This document shows, one piece after another, positions 61,683 through 64,000 of a stretch of 64,000 nt of DNA. The number at the start of each line of letters is the position of its first letter. Within the stretch, counting starts at the first letter, position 1. Origin of the DNA: Sinorhizobium mexicanum (lineage in GTDB: Bacteria > Pseudomonadota > Alphaproteobacteria > Rhizobiales > Rhizobiaceae); the NCBI RefSeq assembly GCF_013488225.1, contig NZ_CP041241.1:1488001-1552000 (forward strand), given 5' to 3'. Made by a program: the position numbers and the translations under genes. Under the pieces are notes generated by a model. It was not told where the DNA came from. It made no database searches and saw nothing but the letters and a program-made list of their open reading frames with translations.

Positions 61683-63040
61683 AGGACTTCGCTCCCTGAA
61701 CTTCGCCGGATGTTGCCGATTTCCCGCCGCGCACGCTGCGCGAGTTCTCCAGCCGTCGCCTCGGACATCAGGGCGACGCGTTCGTGCGGCGGACGAGAGA
61801 TGCAAATCAGGCGCACGTTTTCGAAGCTACGCAGGGCCGCTTGCGAGTCGCTGTTTTTGAGACAGACACCGAGAAAGAATTGCGCGGCTGCTAGTGTGCT
61901 GTCCAGATAAACCACGCGTCGCAGCGCCGCGGCAGCCGCGTCGTTGTCTTCGTTGGCCATCTGAGAGAGCCCCTGAAGGAAATGTAGCTCTGCTGAGAGC
62001 GGGTGGCTTTCAGTCGCTTGCACAGCAAGCCGCGCGGCTTCGCGAGTCTCACCCAGATCGAAATGCGAGCGGATTTGCCGGGCAATGGCCTTCAGGGTTT
62101 CGTCGCCGGGCGCTCGTCGCTGGTCGTCAACACAGACTTGAGCGGGCGGTAACTGCGAAACAGGTTTATGGGGTCGGCCTTGCACGGGGGGCGCGCATGA
62201 AGTGGGGCTCCTGGTAGCGTGCTGGGCTATCATGCGCCGATAGACAACGCCCGCCGCCGTGAGCGAAGTTTCAAACGGGGCACACTTCCATAGGGGCGGA
62301 TCGGTCGGCGCCGTCAGTAGCCAGCCTCCATCGGCGAGGCAGGCGTGTAGCTGGCGCGCAATCCGACGCACTGCGATTGCGTCGAGATAGACCAGGACGT
62401 TGCGGCAGAGGATTAAATCGAAGCCAGCCAGGTCTCTTTCGGGTGCCGGAAGTTCGTCTGCACCAAGGCTCAGGTGAGCGAACTCGACCTTCCGGCGCAG
62501 TCTTTCGTGCAGGCGAAAACGTTCCTCGCAAGGGGTGAAATAGCGCTTCCTTAGCTTGTGATCGGTATTCCTCAGGGACCATTCGCCATACTCGGCGGCC
62601 TTCGCGGTGACGAGCGCCCTTCTGGAGATGTCGGCTGCGCTTATTCTTACATCCTCCAAGAGACCTTCCACGTCACACAGAATCGCAAGGGAGTAAGGTT
62701 CCTCACCCGTTGCACAGCCGAGGCTCCAGATCCGGACACGAGAGCCGTCGGACCGCCGTCGCCGCAGTTCGGGGAGGATCGTCTGCCTTATGAGCTGGAA
62801 TTGATCCGGACCTCGAAAGAAATGCGTTTCGCCGACCGTGATCGCTGCGATCGCATCGTCGGTCAAATCCTCGTCCAGCGACAGCCGGTCGAGAAACGAC
62901 CGGCTGTCGCCAATGTCGCGCAGCACCATGAGCCGCGCGATCGATGACGCGACGACCTCTTTTCGGGATGCTGGAAAGCTGAGGCCGAGCCTGCAGGCTA
63001 CCTGTTCAGCGAGGTTTGATGACTGCGCATGCACTGTCAC
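61679..63040 (-). CDS. cheR: CheR-type methyltransferase with C-terminal TPR-like region
   Basis: 453 residues. It has an N-terminal helical domain (about 20-75), GETHFFRGPDQFQLI, the SAM site SLGCATGEEPYSLAIL, NTDHKLRKRYFTP and DLILCRNVLVYLD. The methylase ends near 275, followed by a Pro/Arg-rich linker and TPR-like helices at about 320-440 (LHFLQGLSQMANEDNDAAAAALRRVVYLD in part). The same fusion is seen in WspC-like proteins of alternative-function chemosensory systems. It overlaps cheW by 4 bases. Confidence 0.94.
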   Translation of the reverse strand: MTVHAQSSNLAEQVACRLGLSFPASRKEVVASSIARLMVLRDIGDSRSFLDRLSLDEDLTDDAIAAITVGETHFFRGPDQFQLIRQTILPELRRRRSDGSRVRIWSLGCATGEEPYSLAILCDVEGLLEDVRISAADISRRALVTAKAAEYGEWSLRNTDHKLRKRYFTPCEERFRLHERLRRKVEFAHLSLGADELPAPERDLAGFDLILCRNVLVYLDAIAVRRIARQLHACLADGGWLLTAPTDPPLWKCAPFETSLTAAGVVYRRMIAQHATRSPTSCAPPVQGRPHKPVSQLPPAQVCVDDQRRAPGDETLKAIARQIRSHFDLGETREAARLAVQATESHPLSAELHFLQGLSQMANEDNDAAAAALRRVVYLDSTLAAAQFFLGVCLKNSDSQAALRSFENVRLICISRPPHERVALMSEATAGELAQRARREIGNIRRSSGSEVL

Positions 63041-63227
63041 CGGGCACCCCCTTGCTCATTTGCCGGGCAGGCACGAAGCGGGGATTGGGTTGAGCTGGCT
63101 GTCGGAGCAGGCTGGCGCATTTGGTTCCACGTTTATTTCGGTACTGTCGTCACTACGTCCTGGCATGCATGTGCGCTACTCGTCCGGATGGCTTAGACGG
63201 CGGCCTAGCCGGCCGGACTATGTCGAG

Positions 63228-63911
63228 CTAACTTTCGGTCATGGGTAACAGGCGGGCCCCTGCGGCGGCCGCCTCCTGGCGGTTTCTTACCCGCAGACTA
63301 CGGAAGAGTGCTGCCATGTGGATCTTCACGGTGCCTTCGCCGAGTTTCAGCTTGCGGGCGATTTCCTTGTTCGAAAAACCCTGCACGAGGAGGAGGAGGA
63401 CCTCTCGCTGCCTTGGGGTAAGGAGTTCGATCGTGCGATGGGCGCGTCCGTCCTGGTGTCCCCGGGAGGCCTGGGGCACCTCTGCCTCTTCGGAAGGAGA
63501 GGCGCGACCCGCTATGGACGGGGGTACGTAGACAGCGCCGTTCAGAATCGCGCCGATTGCATCGGCAACATCGCTTGCGCCGAGGCCCTTTGGCACATAG
63601 CCGTTTATCCCGGCAGTGAGGGCAGACAAGATATCCGACCGGCGCGATGATGCCGAGACGACGACGACCTTTAGATCCGGGTGGATGTCGCGCACGGCTG
63701 CAAGGCTGGCTATGCTTTGCATGCCGGGCATCGCCAAATCGAACAACGCCAGCGATATGTCCGCTCGCTCACTGAGCCTTTCAATCGCTTCATCGAGCGA
63801 CCCGGTTTCAATGATCTCCGTGAAGTGCAGTTTGCTCTTCAGGATGAAGCCAAGGGCGATCCGGAAGAATTCATCATCATCGGCAATAAGTGCGACGCGT
63901 GAGGCGTTCAT
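63228..63911 (-). CDS. NarL/FixJ-type response regulator (LuxR HTH)
   Basis: 227 residues. The receiver is intact: ADDDEFF (acidic pair), D58 (LALFDLAMPG), SAS motif and K108 (GYVPKG). The HTH is LTPRQREVLLLLVQGFSNKEIARKLKLGEGTVKIHMAALFRSL (in part). ATG 63911 overlaps the previous gene's TAA by one base (TAATG). It is first of the visible che genes (188 bases before cheR), so it may be the output regulator phosphorylated by CheA or by the kinase-like gene upstream. Target genes unknown; the Tad operon is a candidate. Confidence 0.92.
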   Translation of the reverse strand: MNASRVALIADDDEFFRIALGFILKSKLHFTEIIETGSLDEAIERLSERADISLALFDLAMPGMQSIASLAAVRDIHPDLKVVVVSASSRRSDILSALTAGINGYVPKGLGASDVADAIGAILNGAVYVPPSIAGRASPSEEAEVPQASRGHQDGRAHRTIELLTPRQREVLLLLVQGFSNKEIARKLKLGEGTVKIHMAALFRSLRVRNRQEAAAAGARLLPMTES

Positions 63912-64000
63912 TACTTTTCCTCGCCGGTTGTCTGGCGCTTGCGGGCCATCAATTCGGGCCCGCTGGCGGTTCTGCAACTAACGATCGTCTCGGCGAATGC
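63911..64000 (-). CDS. C-terminal end of an unidentified protein (3' partial gene, continues beyond the window)
   Basis: An open minus-strand frame runs from the right edge to a TAA at 63913-63911, sharing one base with the response-regulator ATG. Only 29 residues are visible (ending ARKRQTTGEEK); they are too few to name it. Its coupling to the response regulator makes a histidine kinase or another chemosensory protein possible. Confidence 0.55.
   Translation of the reverse strand, partial: AFAETIVSCRTASGPELMARKRQTTGEEK

Overview
The window looks like a replicon segment (chromid, megaplasmid or accessory chromosome) of a Sinorhizobium/Ensifer-type alphaproteobacterium. The reasons are the ehuABCD-eutABCDE ectoine cluster in the gene order known from Sinorhizobium meliloti, multiple Ku genes with a LigD, EcfG/RpoE2-type promoters (GGAAC-N16/17-xxTT), many high-affinity carbon-source transporters each with its own GntR/Lrp/AraC regulator, and uniformly high GC with tightly overlapping genes. 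Species and replicon are inference.

Layout. 1-6955 (+): the C-terminal end of a large secreted repeat protein (DUF4082 plus Ig/cadherin-like repeats), a CobW-type GTPase, a small unknown protein and a type I secretion ATPase/HlyD pair. 7183-12961: free methionine-(R)-sulfoxide reductase, then a GntR regulator, an amino-acid-type ABC importer and mannonate dehydratase UxuA. 13210-19572: a stress island with ku, KTSC protein, ligD, a second ku, a PepSY protein and a glycine-zipper stress protein; four EcfG-like promoters are readable. 19686-30176: ehuABCD-eutABCDE (-), preceded by a MocR/EnuR-type PLP regulator and a divergent Lrp/AsnC regulator. 30384-37914: a TRAP importer, FadR-type regulator and kduI-kduD-kdgF for unsaturated uronates, with a divergent Gfo/Idh/MocA dehydrogenase.

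38406-46434 is a patchwork: an AraC regulator with a GlcG/SDR/SnoaL operon, a truncated SDR, unknown proteins, a DUF1684 protein, a sulfite-oxidase-family enzyme, a frameshifted ParE toxin remnant, a nested-hairpin repeat and a 41-bp perfect palindrome. Several intergenic stretches here exceed 300 bases.

46558-56078 is a Tad/Flp pilus locus (TadG, CpaA, CpaB, CpaE, TadE, Flp, CpaF, TadB, TadC) with no full secretin or CpaD in view. Its CpaE (TadZ) ATPase is fused in frame to a TadE pseudopilin that keeps a prepilin-peptidase site. Convergent to it, 56240-64000 holds a compact chemosensory operon (LuxR-type response regulator, CheR-TPR, CheW, MCP, CheA-REC, CheB) resembling Wsp/alternative-function arrays rather than flagellar chemotaxis. 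Its CheB has a receiver domain that has lost every phosphorylation residue. The most promising unusual system is this pair: a Tad machine with a self-processing CpaE-TadE polyprotein beside a Wsp-like sensory array with phosphorylation-blind CheB.
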